Shown here: piece after piece, positions 1 to 9,102 of the stretch
Numbering within the stretch: position 1 is the stretch's first letter
Layout: every line of letters starts with the position of its first letter
Source: Sphingobium sp. Z007
GTDB taxonomy: Bacteria; Pseudomonadota; Alphaproteobacteria; Sphingomonadales; Sphingomonadaceae
Reading direction: 5' to 3'
Length of the DNA stretch: 64,000 nt
Assembly: GCF_900013425.1 (NCBI RefSeq)
Contig: NZ_FBXK01000005.1
Location: 2,939,501-3,003,500 of the forward strand
Program-made: the position numbers and the translations under genes
Notes under the pieces: model-generated
Seen by the model: the letters and a program-made list of their open reading frames with translations, nothing else
What the model was told of the DNA's origin: nothing
Database searches by the model: none

Positions 1-9
1 AGATGCGCG

Positions 10-1356
10 TCAGCCCCCGGCAACGGTCATCCCGTCGATGCGGATGGTCGGCACGTTCATCGCATAGCGGAAATGCAGATCGCTCGCAGGCGTCAACGCC
101 CGGAACATGGCCTTCAAATTGCTGGCGATCGTGATTTCCGACACGGCATGGGCGACCGCGCCATTTTCGATCAGGAAGCCCGCCGCACCCCGACTATAGT
201 CGCCGGTGACGCCATTGACGCCCATGCCGATCAGTTCGGTGACGTACAGGCCCCGCTTCACGTCCGCCATCAGGTCGCCCGGCGATATCGTGCCCGCCTC
301 CATATGGACGTTGGTGATGCTGGCGCCCGGCGCGCCGCTGCCGCCGCGGCTGGCATGGCCGGTCGGTTCCAGCCCCAGTTGCCGCGCCGACGCGCTGTCC
401 ATCAGCCATCCGGTCAGCACACCCTTGTCGATCAATGCGCGCCGCGCCACCGGCAGCCCTTCGCCGTCGAACGGGCGCGATCGCATCCCGCGCGGCAGCA
501 ACGGATCGTCGATGATGGTGACGCCCGCGTCGAACAAGGCCTCGCCCAACGAGTCCAGCAGGAAGCTCGACCGGCGCGCGATCGCTGGCCCCACCATGCC
601 GCCGATCAGATGGCCAAGCAGGCTGGAGCCGATGCGGGGATCGAAGATCACCGGCATCACGCCGCTTTCGACCTTGACCGGATTGAGCCGCGCCACCGCC
701 CGCTGCCCGGCGCGGATGCCGACCGCTTCGGCATCGTCCAGATCCTCCAGATGGCGCACGCTATGGCTGGCATGGTCGCGCTGCATGTCCGCGCCCGTGC
801 CCGCCAGCACGCTGGCCCAGGTCGAATGGCTGGTCCCGGCATAGGCGCCCGCAAAGCCATGGCTGGTGGCGAGCGCGACCTGGCTGCGCCCGTTCGCCGC
901 GCCGCCGCCTTCGCTATTGGTGATGCCCGGCACGCTGCGCGCTGCTTCCTCCGCCATCAGCGCGCGTTCGCGCAAGGCTGCGGGTTCCGGCTCTTCCTCG
1001 TCGGTCAGGTCGAGCGCGGGGGGGCGCTTCTTGAGCAGCCGGTCCTCCGGCGCCAGCCCGGCATAGGGGTCTTCGGGCGCCTCGCGCGCCATGGCGATGG
1101 CGCGATCGACCAGCGTGGCGAGCGTCGCCGGGTTCATGTCCGACGCGGAGATGCTGGCGGACCGCTGGCCGATGAAGACGCGCAGGCCGATTTCCTCGCC
1201 TTCGGAGCGCTCGACATCCTCCAGTGCACCAAGCCGCACTGACACATTGGTCGACGCATTGCAGGCATAGATGGCATCGGCGGCGTCCGCACCGGCCTTG
1301 CGCGCGGCGCTGACCATATCCTGCGCGCGCGACTGGGCTTCTTCTAGGCTGAGCAT
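10..1356 (-). CDS. pmbA: PmbA/TldE-family modulator of DNA gyrase / metalloprotease partner
   Basis: 448 aa, full length for the family. The protein has the N-terminal TldD/PmbA domain and the conserved C-terminal part with the GRGGSGAPGASITNVHMEAG-like region and a glycine-rich stretch after VTELIGMGVNGVTGDYSRGA. In E. coli PmbA (TldE) works with TldD as a cytosolic protease acting on unfolded or leader-bearing peptides; TldE itself lacks the metal site. TldD is not in this window. The ATG at 1356 opens directly on MLSLEEAQ. It lies 45 nt downstream of nudC on the same strand, so the two may be cotranscribed. The family call is sure; the substrate is unknown. Confidence 0.9.
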   Translation of the reverse strand: MLSLEEAQSRAQDMVSAARKAGADAADAIYACNASTNVSVRLGALEDVERSEGEEIGLRVFIGQRSASISASDMNPATLATLVDRAIAMAREAPEDPYAGLAPEDRLLKKRPPALDLTDEEEPEPAALRERALMAEEAARSVPGITNSEGGGAANGRSQVALATSHGFAGAYAGTSHSTWASVLAGTGADMQRDHASHSVRHLEDLDDAEAVGIRAGQRAVARLNPVKVESGVMPVIFDPRIGSSLLGHLIGGMVGPAIARRSSFLLDSLGEALFDAGVTIIDDPLLPRGMRSRPFDGEGLPVARRALIDKGVLTGWLMDSASARQLGLEPTGHASRGGSGAPGASITNVHMEAGTISPGDLMADVKRGLYVTELIGMGVNGVTGDYSRGAAGFLIENGAVAHAVSEITIASNLKAMFRALTPASDLHFRYAMNVPTIRIDGMTVAGG

Positions 1357-1401
1357 GGAGGGAAAATGGTCCTGAAATTCACGAAGGGAAGGGCATCGGC
1401 C

Positions 1402-2334
1402 TTACGCGCTTGCGTCGGCGCTAACAAGGCTGGGGGGAGCAACGGCCGCCAGCCAATGGTCGAGCAAGTGCCAGGCGACCGCCATCGTCGGCGGAGCAAG
1501 GAAGGGAGCATCGGGATCGCCCGCCATCGCCGCACGCGCCTGATCCGCGTCGCACCAAAAGGCGTCCTCTATCTCGGTCGGGTCGAGCGTCAGCGCGTCG
1601 TCCAGCGCCTCGCCGATGCAGGCGATCATCAGCGAGGAGGGGAAAGGCCAGGGCTGGCTCATCACATAGCGGACATTATGTACCCGCACGCCTGCTTCCT
1701 CGAACAATTCGCGCGCCACCGCTTCCTCGATCGTCTCGCCTGGTTCGACGAAGCCCGCCAACGCCGAATAGCGGCCTTGTGGCCAGGCATGCTGGCGGCC
1801 CAGCAATATGCGTCCGCGATGTTCGGCCAGCATGATGACGACCGGGTCGGTGCGCGGGAAATGCTCGGCGGCGCAGCTGTCGCACTTGCGCGACCAGCCG
1901 GCCTTGGCGGGCTGAGTCGTCCCGCCGCAGACCGAACAATGGCGATGGCGGGCGTGCCAATGGACCAAGCTGCGCGCGGTGCCATAGAGCGCGACCTCCT
2001 CTGTCGGAACCAGCCCGGCGATCGCACGGCTACGCGGCGTGGGGACAAGATTGGGGCCAAGGTCCGTGACCAGCCGGGCAAAGATCGGCCGCTTGCCCGG
2101 ATCGATGCCCAGCAGCAGATGATCCTCGACCCGCGCGCGCGGCTCCAGCGGCTCCAGCAACAGATGGCCGTCCACCTCGACCGGTTCCAGCCCGTCCAGC
2201 ACCAGCAGCCGCGCGGCCGGATCGGCGAACGTCTCGGCCAGCAATGCCGGGTTGGTGCGGATATGGTCCACCCGGTCCAGATTGCCCCCGGCAAAGCCCG
2301 GCACGGGTTTCTTCGCTGGATCAGTTCCGTGCAT
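1402..2334 (-). CDS. nudC: NADH pyrophosphatase / RNA NAD-decapping Nudix hydrolase NudC
   Basis: 310 aa. Four zinc-ribbon cysteines are visible (C133, C136, C151, C154: HCSVC and KCDSC), then a complete Nudix box at about residues 194-216 (GFVEPGE...RELFEEAG), then the NudC signature SQPWPFPSS at 226-234. NudC hydrolyses NAD(H) to NMN(H) and AMP and removes NAD caps from RNA. The N-terminal region is the weakly conserved NudC-like domain. The ATG at 2334 lies inside the end of mutY, giving a 14-nt overlap, so the genes are probably translationally coupled. All catalytic elements are intact. Confidence 0.95.
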   Translation of the reverse strand: MHGTDPAKKPVPGFAGGNLDRVDHIRTNPALLAETFADPAARLLVLDGLEPVEVDGHLLLEPLEPRARVEDHLLLGIDPGKRPIFARLVTDLGPNLVPTPRSRAIAGLVPTEEVALYGTARSLVHWHARHRHCSVCGGTTQPAKAGWSRKCDSCAAEHFPRTDPVVIMLAEHRGRILLGRQHAWPQGRYSALAGFVEPGETIEEAVARELFEEAGVRVHNVRYVMSQPWPFPSSLMIACIGEALDDALTLDPTEIEDAFWCDADQARAAMAGDPDAPFLAPPTMAVAWHLLDHWLAAVAPPSLVSADASA

Positions 2335-3388
2335 CTGCCTGCCTTTCTTTCCTCACCGCGTCCGCCGCTCGCGCGAATAATGTCGGCAACCCCGCCGCGT
2401 CGATGCGGTCGATGGGCCACCATTCGCCCGCGCCTTCCGGCGTCATGTCCGCCCCCACATGGGCATGGTGGATGTGCAGCGCTAGAGAGAAATGGGTGAA
2501 GACATGCGCCACAGCTGTCTCGATCGTCGTCCAGAGGGCGGCTACCGGGGGCGTCGGGTCGGGCGCATCGCCCCAGTCTGAACTGGGCAGCGCCCGCATC
2601 CCGCCCAGCAACCCCTTGTCCGGGCGGCGCACCAGCCAGACATGGCCGTCGCGCTCGATCCACCAGGCGTGACCGTTACGGTGCGGCTTGGCCTTCTTCG
2701 CCGCCTTGACGGGATAAGCCGCAGGATCGGCGGTCAAAACCGCGGCGCAATCCTCCCGCAGCGGGCAGATGCCGCAGGCGGGGTTGCGCGCCGTGCAGAT
2801 GGTCGCGCCCAGATCCATCATCGCCTGCGCGAAATCCCCGGCGCGCGCGTCCGGCGTGATGCTGTCGGCCGCCGCGCGTATCTCCGGCCGGGCGGCGGGC
2901 AGGGGCGTCGCTATCGCAAACAGCCGCGCCACCACCCGCTCGACATTGGCGTCCACCACCACGGCGCGCTGACCAAAGGCGATCGCCGCGACGGCCGCCG
3001 CGGTATAGGCGCCCACCCCGGGCAAGGCGCGCAGCCCGTCCTCCGTATCGGGGAAAACCCCGCCATGGTCGCGCGCCACCGCCCGCGCGCAGGCCAGCAG
3101 GTTGCGCGCGCGGGCATAATAGCCCAGCCCCGCCCAGGCGGCCATCAGGTCCGCATCCTCGCTCGCCGCCAGATCCTGAACCGTGGGCCAGCGCGCCAGG
3201 AATTTCGCATAATAGGGGCCGACCGCCGCCACCGTGGTCTGTTGCAGCATCACTTCGGACAGCCACACCCGGTAGGGATCGGCGGCATTGCTGCCCGGCG
3301 GCGCGCGCCACGGCAGCCGCCGGGCATGGACGTCATAATGGGCAAGCAGGTCGCTTGCGATTTTTGTGGCTCTACCCTCGACGCGCAT
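2321..3388 (-). CDS. mutY: A/G-specific adenine glycosylase MutY
   Basis: 355 aa. Seen in order: catalytic Glu45 in SEVMLQQT, helix-hairpin-helix LPGVGAY at 122-128, catalytic Asp146 in VVDANVERV, and the [4Fe-4S] cysteines C198, C205, C208 and C214 (spacing C-x6-C-x2-C-x5-C). A C-terminal MutT-like domain follows. It removes adenine mispaired with 8-oxoguanine. The ATG at 3388 gives a standard N-terminus. It is divergent from the DUF721 gene, which starts only 26 nt away, so promoters in this gap must overlap or lie within coding sequence. Confidence 0.95.
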   Translation of the reverse strand: MRVEGRATKIASDLLAHYDVHARRLPWRAPPGSNAADPYRVWLSEVMLQQTTVAAVGPYYAKFLARWPTVQDLAASEDADLMAAWAGLGYYARARNLLACARAVARDHGGVFPDTEDGLRALPGVGAYTAAAVAAIAFGQRAVVVDANVERVVARLFAIATPLPAARPEIRAAADSITPDARAGDFAQAMMDLGATICTARNPACGICPLREDCAAVLTADPAAYPVKAAKKAKPHRNGHAWWIERDGHVWLVRRPDKGLLGGMRALPSSDWGDAPDPTPPVAALWTTIETAVAHVFTHFSLALHIHHAHVGADMTPEGAGEWWPIDRIDAAGLPTLFARAADAVRKERQADARN

Positions 3389-3414
3389 GGCGACCCTATG
3401 CCATGTAGCGGGCC

Positions 3415-3957
3415 ATGACGGAACGCCCGGCCCCCCCGAAATATAAGAGTCGCAAAATCCCGGCAGAAGACCGGCCGCGCGTGGGCGCGCCGCGCGCTAT
3501 CGCGGACCTGATGCCCGACATCGGCCGCGCCGCTTTCCGCAAATTCGGCTTCGTCCAGTCCAGCATCGTCACTCGCTGGGCGGAGATTGTCGGCGCGCAT
3601 TATGCCGGCATTTCCGCGCCCGAATCGATTCGCTTCCCGGTGGGGCAGAAGGCCGGCGGCACGCTCCAACTGACGGTCATGAGCGGCCATGGCCCGATGG
3701 TGCAGCACATGCTGCCCGATATCGTCGAACGGGTGAACCGCTTCTTCGGTTATGCCGCCGTGACGAAGGTTGCGATCCGGCAGGGCGACATCAGGCCGGT
3801 CGCGGCCGAACGCCGCCCGCCGCCCCGCAACTTGAAGCCCATTCCGGTCGAACTGGGCGATTCGCTGCGTGACATTGGCGATCCCGAATTGCGCGCCGTG
3901 CTCGAATCGCTGGCGCAGGGGCTTGCCAACAGCAGCGGATTGCCGAAGATCAACTGA
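3415..3957 (+). CDS. DUF721 (DciA-like) protein
   Basis: 180 aa. The DUF721 domain spans about residues 25-120 (WAEIVGAHYAG, then LQLTVMSGHGPMVQHMLPDI and VERVNRFFGY). In some bacteria DUF721 proteins (DciA) load the replicative helicase DnaB. Alphaproteobacterial members carry an extra C-terminal tail like this one, and whether they load helicase here is inference. The gene is divergent from mutY and heads the run toward two DsbA-like genes and smc, an order I recognise from other sphingomonads. Its stop codon is followed immediately by a tandem hairpin repeat. Confidence 0.8.
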   Translation: MTERPAPPKYKSRKIPAEDRPRVGAPRAIADLMPDIGRAAFRKFGFVQSSIVTRWAEIVGAHYAGISAPESIRFPVGQKAGGTLQLTVMSGHGPMVQHMLPDIVERVNRFFGYAAVTKVAIRQGDIRPVAAERRPPPRNLKPIPVELGDSLRDIGDPELRAVLESLAQGLANSSGLPKIN

Positions 3958-4014
3958 AGCGATTGACTTGGAAATCGCGCTAAAAAATCTGAGCGATTGA
4001 CTTGGAAATCGCGC
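3958..4014. repeat. Two tandem 23-nt hairpin repeats
   Basis: A 23-nt sequence beginning AGCGATTGACTTGG occurs at 3958-3980 and again, identical, at 3992-4014, a 34-nt period. Each copy has the arms GCGATT and AATCGC around an 8-nt loop. The first copy starts one base after the DUF721 stop codon and the second ends 57 nt before the DsbA-like start. It could be a duplicated operator, an mRNA-processing hairpin pair or a weak terminator; no T-tract follows. Confidence 0.75.
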
Positions 4015-4071
4015 CAAGGAAACGACCACATTCGGCTGTGGTTCAGCCAAGCCCTATTACGGACGCGCCAC

Positions 4072-4743
4072 ATGAAGAAACTGCTCCTGCCGCTTGCCCT
4101 GCTAGCCGTTCCCGCCGCGCTGATCGCCGCGCCCGCCGCCAACTGGGTGAGCCGGGTCGTCCTCTCGCCGATTGGCGGCCATGCCATGGGCAATCCCAAT
4201 GCGCCGACCAAGCTGGTCGAATATGTCAGCTACACCTGTTCGCACTGCGCCCATTTCGTGGACGAAGCGAGCGGCCCGCTCAAGAGCGACTATGTGAAGG
4301 GCGGCAAGGTCAGCGTCGAGGTCCGCAACGCCGTGCGCGACCGATATGACCTGACCGCCGCTTTGCTCGCCCGCTGCGGCGGCCCGGCCCGCTTCATGGG
4401 CAATCACGAGGCTTTGTTCGCCAACCAGACCGCCTGGATGCCGCAGATCGAAGCCTATGATGCGGCGACGACGCAGAAGCCTGCGGACCAGACCGCGGCG
4501 ATGCGCGACATCGGGCGGAAGACCGGCCTCTATACGCTGATGGCCAAGCGCGGCTTCACCGATGCGCAACTCGACGCCTGCGTCGCCAATCCCCGGTCGA
4601 TGAAGCAGATTCTCGCCATGACCGACGACGCCTGGAACAAGGTGAAGATCGGCGGCACGCCCGGCTTTATCGTCAACGGCACGTTGGTCAAGGGATCGAC
4701 CTGGTCCATTCTCCAGGCTGCATTGCCCCCCGCCGCGCGCTGA
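4072..4743 (+). CDS. DsbA-family periplasmic thiol-disulfide oxidoreductase (first copy)
   Basis: 223 aa from the ATG at 4072, chosen because MKKLLLPLALLAVPAALIAAPA is a clean signal peptide; a longer in-frame extension upstream would run through the hairpin repeats. Thioredoxin-fold features are the active site CSHC (C56, C59) in SYTCSHCAHF, a DsbA-type helical insert, and the cis-proline loop GGTPGFIVNG near residue 200. It should act in the periplasm in disulfide formation or exchange. It is followed by a paralogue 45 nt downstream. Confidence 0.88.
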   Translation: MKKLLLPLALLAVPAALIAAPAANWVSRVVLSPIGGHAMGNPNAPTKLVEYVSYTCSHCAHFVDEASGPLKSDYVKGGKVSVEVRNAVRDRYDLTAALLARCGGPARFMGNHEALFANQTAWMPQIEAYDAATTQKPADQTAAMRDIGRKTGLYTLMAKRGFTDAQLDACVANPRSMKQILAMTDDAWNKVKIGGTPGFIVNGTLVKGSTWSILQAALPPAAR

Positions 4744-4788
4744 TCTAAAACCCCCTTCATACCGCCAGTCATCGGAGCCTTGCCCGTC

Positions 4789-5520
4789 GTGAAAGCCGTT
4801 TCCGCTCTTGCCCTCATCGCGCTCAGCCTGACCCTCGCCGCCTGCGGCAAGGGCGAGGAGGGCGCCAAGCCCAGCGGCGATCCCGTCGCCGCCGTCTCCG
4901 CCCCGGCCGGGACCAGTTGGTCGCAAACCGTCGCCCAGACGCCCGAAGGCTATTATCTGATGGGCAATCCGTCGGCCAAGATCAAACTGGTCGAATATGG
5001 CTCCTACACTTGCAGCCATTGCAAGGATTTCACCGCCGAAGCGTCGGAGGAAATCAAGAAGATCGTCGATACCGGCAAGATGAGCTTCGAATTCCGCACC
5101 TATGTCCGCGATCCGATCGACCTCACCACCGCGCTGCTGGCGCAATGCGGCGGCAAGGACATTTATTATCCGTTGTCGGAGCAGTTCTTCGCCAATCAGG
5201 CGGCGATGTTCGAAAAGGTGCAGGGTAACGAAGCCGCCTTCCAGGGCGTGGACAAACTGCCTCCGGCGCAGCGCCCCGGCGCGATCGCGCAGATTGCGGG
5301 GCTTGTCGAATTTGCCCAGCAACGCGGCATTTCCGCCGATCAGGCCAAACAGTGCCTGGCCGACACGGGCGCCGCCGAACGGCTCGCCAAGGGCGTAGAG
5401 GCGGCCAACAGCCAATATCAGATCAGCGGCACGCCCAGCTTCCTCATCAACGGCGTGCTGGTGGACAATGTCGCCAACTGGGCCTCGCTCCAGCCTAAGC
5501 TCAAGGAAGCGGGCCTCTGA
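4789..5520 (+). CDS. DsbA-family lipoprotein thiol-disulfide oxidoreductase (second copy)
   Basis: 243 aa. Two in-frame non-ATG starts exist, TTG at 4780 and GTG at 4789. The GGAG at 4774-4777 is only 2 nt from the TTG but 11 nt from the GTG, so I take the GTG. The N-terminus is a lipoprotein signal ending in lipobox LAAC (Cys19), so this copy is probably membrane-anchored, unlike its soluble neighbour. The active site is CSHC (C75, C78) and the cis-Pro loop is SGTPSFLING. The pair may be a soluble/tethered oxidoreductase set. Confidence 0.87.
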   Translation: MKAVSALALIALSLTLAACGKGEEGAKPSGDPVAAVSAPAGTSWSQTVAQTPEGYYLMGNPSAKIKLVEYGSYTCSHCKDFTAEASEEIKKIVDTGKMSFEFRTYVRDPIDLTTALLAQCGGKDIYYPLSEQFFANQAAMFEKVQGNEAAFQGVDKLPPAQRPGAIAQIAGLVEFAQQRGISADQAKQCLADTGAAERLAKGVEAANSQYQISGTPSFLINGVLVDNVANWASLQPKLKEAGL

Positions 5521-5557
5521 TTGCGCCAGCGGGGGCTGCCATCGACGCTTAGCAAGG

Positions 5558-5579
5558 CCGGGGCGGCACGCTGCCCCGG
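5558..5579. other. GC-rich hairpin before smc
   Basis: CCGGGGC (5558-5564) pairs with GCCCCGG (5573-5579) around an 8-nt loop. It lies between the DsbA-like stop and the GTG start of smc, with no T-run, so it is an mRNA structure rather than a canonical terminator. Confidence 0.45.
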
Positions 5580-5588
5580 TGCGACCCC

Positions 5589-8500
5589 GTGCAGATAAAG
5601 CGGCTCAAACTCTCCGGCTTCAAGAGCTTCGTCGATGCAACCGAGCTGCGGATCGAGCCGGGCCTGACCGGCATCGTCGGCCCCAATGGCTGCGGCAAGT
5701 CCAACCTGCTCGAAGCCATTCGCTGGGTCATGGGCGAATCCAGCGCAAAATCCATGCGCGGCGGCGGCATGGAGGATGTGATCTTTGCGGGCACCGCTAC
5801 CCGCCCGCAGCGCGACTTTGCCGAAGTCTCGCTGCTCACCATCCAGGAACAGGGCGAACTGTTCAACGCCGTCGATGTCGGCGCGGACGGCGAGCTGGAG
5901 GTCACCCGCCGGATCGAGCGCGGCGCGGGCAGCGCCTATCGTGCCAATGGCCGCGACGTGCGCGCCAAGGACGTGTCGCTGGTCTTCGCCGACGCCGCCA
6001 CTGGCCCGCACAGCCCTGCGCTGGTCAGCCAGGGCCGAATCGCCGCCGTCATCGCCGCCCGCCCGCAGGAGCGGCGCGCCATGCTGGAAGAAGCGGCGGG
6101 CATCGCCGGCCTGCATGTCCGGCGCAAGGACGCGGAACAGAAATTGCGTGCGGCGGAGGCCAATCTCGCCCGGCTGGACGAAATCTTGCTCGACATGGAT
6201 GCGCGCGCCAATGCGCTGCGTCGGCAGGCCCGCGCTGCCGAACGCTATATCCGCCTGTCCGATCAGATCCGCGTCGCCGAAGGCCGCACCCTCTTTGCCC
6301 GCTGGCGTGAGGCCAATGCCAGCGCCGAAGCCGCCCGCGCCGAAGCGAAGCAGGCCGACGCCGCCGTCTCCGCTGCGCAAGAGGGGCAGCTTGCCGCCGC
6401 CGCTTATGCCCAGGCCGCCATCGCCCTGTTGGCCGATCGCCGCGCCGCCGCCCAGAGCGCGCGCGACGACGCCAATGAGGCGGGCCATCGCCTCGCCGCG
6501 CTGCGCACCGAGCGCGAGGCGGTGGTTCGCCGCCTCGTAGACCTGGCCCAGCAAGCGTCGCGTCTGGAGGAGGATCGCGCGCGCGAAGGCACGCTCGCCA
6601 ATGACGCCGCCGATGCGATCGCGCGACTGACCGCCGAGATCGCGACGCTGAAAGCGCGCATCGCCGAGACGGACAAGCTGCGCCCGGCCTTCGCCGCCCG
6701 CATCGCCGCGGCGGAGGACGCTGCGCGCACCGCCGAACTCGAACTGGCGCGGGCGATGGCCACCCAAGCGGCCGAACAGGCCGAACTGCGCGTCGCCGAA
6801 GCCGCGCTGGCCGCCGCGCGCACCCGCCTCGACCGGGCGGAGCGAGAGGTGACGCGCCTTGCCGCCGAAGCCGCTGCCCTGCCGGACGCTACCCCACTGG
6901 AGGCGCAGCGCGCCACGGCATTGGACGATCAGGACCGGGCGAAGGCCGATCGCGATGCCGCCGAAGGGTCGATCCAGGCCGCCGACACCGACCGCCAGTC
7001 CGCCGCCGAAGCGCGCGCCGCGTCGGAGGCTGCTCTGTCCTCCGCCCGCGCCGCCCTTGCCGCGCTCGACAGCGAGGCGGCGGCGCTCAAACGGGCCGTC
7101 GATAGCGGCGCAAGCAACCGATCGCGCGCGCTCGACCAATTGAAGGCCGCGCCCGGCTATGAACGCGCGCTCGCCGCCGCGCTGGGCGACGATCTGGAGG
7201 CGCCGGTCGGTTCCGACGGCAAGCGCCGCTGGGCCGGCGCCGATACGTTGCCCGGCGATCCTGTGCTCCCCGCCGGGGCCACTGCTCTGGCCGCCCATGT
7301 CACCGCGCCCGCCGCACTGGCCCGCCGTCTGGCCCAGATCGCGGTGGCGGGCCAGGATGCGGGCCAGCCCCTCGCCGTCGGCCAGCGTCTCGTCACCCAT
7401 GACGGCCAGTTGCGCCGCTGGGACGGCTATGTCGCGCTGGAAGGCGGCGCGGCGGCCGCGGAACGACTGATCCGCCTCAACCGGCTGGACGCCATCGCCG
7501 CAGCCCGCCCCGCGCTCCACACCGATGTGGAAAGCGCCGCCGCCGCGCAGGATGTCGCCAAGACGCGCGAACAGGCCGCCGCCCAGGCGCTGGCCCAGGG
7601 GCGTACCAACCTGTCGCAGGCCGATCAACGCCTGCGCGCCGCGCTGCGCGCCGCCGACGAGGCGACCACTGCGCTCGAACGGCTGGCCGGGCGACGTGAA
7701 GGCATAGAGGAAAGACTGGACGAAGCGCAGCGCGACCGCGCCGCTGCGCAGGTCGAGCATGAAAAGGCGCAGGAGGCCCGCGCCGCCGTGCCGGACGGCG
7801 CGGAGACGCGCGCGCTGGTCGCCGCGCTGTCGCAGGCCAGCGACAAGGCCCGCGGAGCCGTAAGCCAGTTGCAGGCCGATCAGGCGCTCGCCGACCGCGC
7901 TTTGTCCAGCGACCGCGAGCGGCAGGCGGCGGCTGATGCGGAGATCAGGGGCTGGCGCGCCCGCGCCGGCGAAGCAGCCAAGCGCATCGCCGCCATGGTC
8001 GCCCGCGCCGAAGAGATCGGGACCGAGCGTAGCGCGATCGAAGCGCAGCCCGACTCGCTCGCCGACGCGATCGCTGCGCTCAGTGATCAGGGATCGGCCC
8101 TGACCGACGCGGCCGACCAGGCTCGTCGCGCCGAAGTGGAGGCGGACGCCGCTCTGCGCGCCGCCGAAGGCCGCGCTGCCCAGGCGGGGGAGACGCTCGC
8201 CGCCGCTCGCGAGGCGCGCGCCACCGCCGTCGCCCGCGCCGAAGCCGCCGACGAACGGCGAGTCGAAACCAACCGCCTGTCGGGCGAACGGTTCGAATGT
8301 CCGCCGCCGCTACTGCCCGAAAAACTGGACTTCGCCAGCGCCGACGTGCGGCTGGCCCAGACTGAACTGGCCGATCATGACCGCTTCCACACCGAACGCG
8401 AACGGATCGGCCCAGTCAATCTGGTCGCACGCCAAGAACTGGAAGAGATGGAGGCCGCCCAGGCGAAGAGCCGCGCCGAAAGCGAGGAACTGACCCAGGC

Positions 8501-9032
8501 GATCCATCGCCTGCGCGGATCGATCGGCAGTCTGAACCGCGAGGGGCGCCAGCGCCTGCTCGCCGCGTTCGAAGCAGTGGACGGCCATTTCCGCCGACTC
8601 TTCACCACGCTCTTCAATGGCGGCCAGGCGCATCTGGAACTGATCGACAGCGACGATCCGCTGGAGGCGGGGTTGGAAATCATGGCCCAGCCGCCGGGGA
8701 AGAAGCTGGCCGCGCTCACTTTGTTGTCGGGCGGGGAACAGGCGCTGACCGCCGTGGCTCTGATCTTCGGCCTGTTCCTGACGAATCCCGCGCCGATCTG
8801 CGTGCTGGACGAGGTCGATGCGCCGCTGGACGACGCCAATGTCGAGCGCTTTTGCGACCTGTTAGACGGGATGGTGGCGCAGACCAACACCCGCTATCTG
8901 ATCGTCACCCACAATGCCGTCAGCATGGCGCGCATGCACCGCCTGTTCGGCGTAACGATGGTGGAACGCGGCGTCAGCCGACTCGTGTCAGTCAATCTGC
9001 AAAGCGCCGAAGCGCTGCTGGCGGCGGAATAG
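5589..9032 (+). CDS. smc: Chromosome segregation ATPase SMC
   Basis: 1147 aa, normal length for alphaproteobacterial SMC. GTG start at 5589. The N-terminal Walker A is GPNGCGKSN (residues 31-39). Two long Ala/Arg/Glu-rich coiled coils flank a hinge at about residues 520-650. The C-terminal head has signature LSGGEQAL (about 1047) and Walker B ICVLDEVDAPLDD (about 1070). SMC forms condensin with ScpA/ScpB, which are not in this window, and organises and resolves replicated chromosomes. The coiled coils are unusually alanine-rich, as expected from the high G+C genome. Confidence 0.96.
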   Translation: MQIKRLKLSGFKSFVDATELRIEPGLTGIVGPNGCGKSNLLEAIRWVMGESSAKSMRGGGMEDVIFAGTATRPQRDFAEVSLLTIQEQGELFNAVDVGADGELEVTRRIERGAGSAYRANGRDVRAKDVSLVFADAATGPHSPALVSQGRIAAVIAARPQERRAMLEEAAGIAGLHVRRKDAEQKLRAAEANLARLDEILLDMDARANALRRQARAAERYIRLSDQIRVAEGRTLFARWREANASAEAARAEAKQADAAVSAAQEGQLAAAAYAQAAIALLADRRAAAQSARDDANEAGHRLAALRTEREAVVRRLVDLAQQASRLEEDRAREGTLANDAADAIARLTAEIATLKARIAETDKLRPAFAARIAAAEDAARTAELELARAMATQAAEQAELRVAEAALAAARTRLDRAEREVTRLAAEAAALPDATPLEAQRATALDDQDRAKADRDAAEGSIQAADTDRQSAAEARAASEAALSSARAALAALDSEAAALKRAVDSGASNRSRALDQLKAAPGYERALAAALGDDLEAPVGSDGKRRWAGADTLPGDPVLPAGATALAAHVTAPAALARRLAQIAVAGQDAGQPLAVGQRLVTHDGQLRRWDGYVALEGGAAAAERLIRLNRLDAIAAARPALHTDVESAAAAQDVAKTREQAAAQALAQGRTNLSQADQRLRAALRAADEATTALERLAGRREGIEERLDEAQRDRAAAQVEHEKAQEARAAVPDGAETRALVAALSQASDKARGAVSQLQADQALADRALSSDRERQAAADAEIRGWRARAGEAAKRIAAMVARAEEIGTERSAIEAQPDSLADAIAALSDQGSALTDAADQARRAEVEADAALRAAEGRAAQAGETLAAAREARATAVARAEAADERRVETNRLSGERFECPPPLLPEKLDFASADVRLAQTELADHDRFHTERERIGPVNLVARQELEEMEAAQAKSRAESEELTQAIHRLRGSIGSLNREGRQRLLAAFEAVDGHFRRLFTTLFNGGQAHLELIDSDDPLEAGLEIMAQPPGKKLAALTLLSGGEQALTAVALIFGLFLTNPAPICVLDEVDAPLDDANVERFCDLLDGMVAQTNTRYLIVTHNAVSMARMHRLFGVTMVERGVSRLVSVNLQSAEALLAAE

Positions 9033-9061
9033 GTGAGATAGGGAAAATAAGTGAGATAGTG

Positions 9062-9091
9062 AAAAGGGGCCGATCACTCTGGCCCCTTTTT
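9062..9091 (+). terminator. Rho-independent terminator after smc
   Basis: AAAAGGGGCC (9062-9071) pairs with GGCCCCTTTT around a 9-nt loop and ends in a run of five T. The A-rich left arm also gives a T-run on the minus strand, so it can serve the convergent small gene ending at 9103. Confidence 0.85.
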
Positions 9092-9102
9092 CCATGCCCG
9101 GT

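Noticed and set aside
5418..7760. A 780-codon minus-strand open frame opposite smc
   Set aside because: Gly/Arg/Ala-rich shadow of the smc coiled coil, without family motifs.
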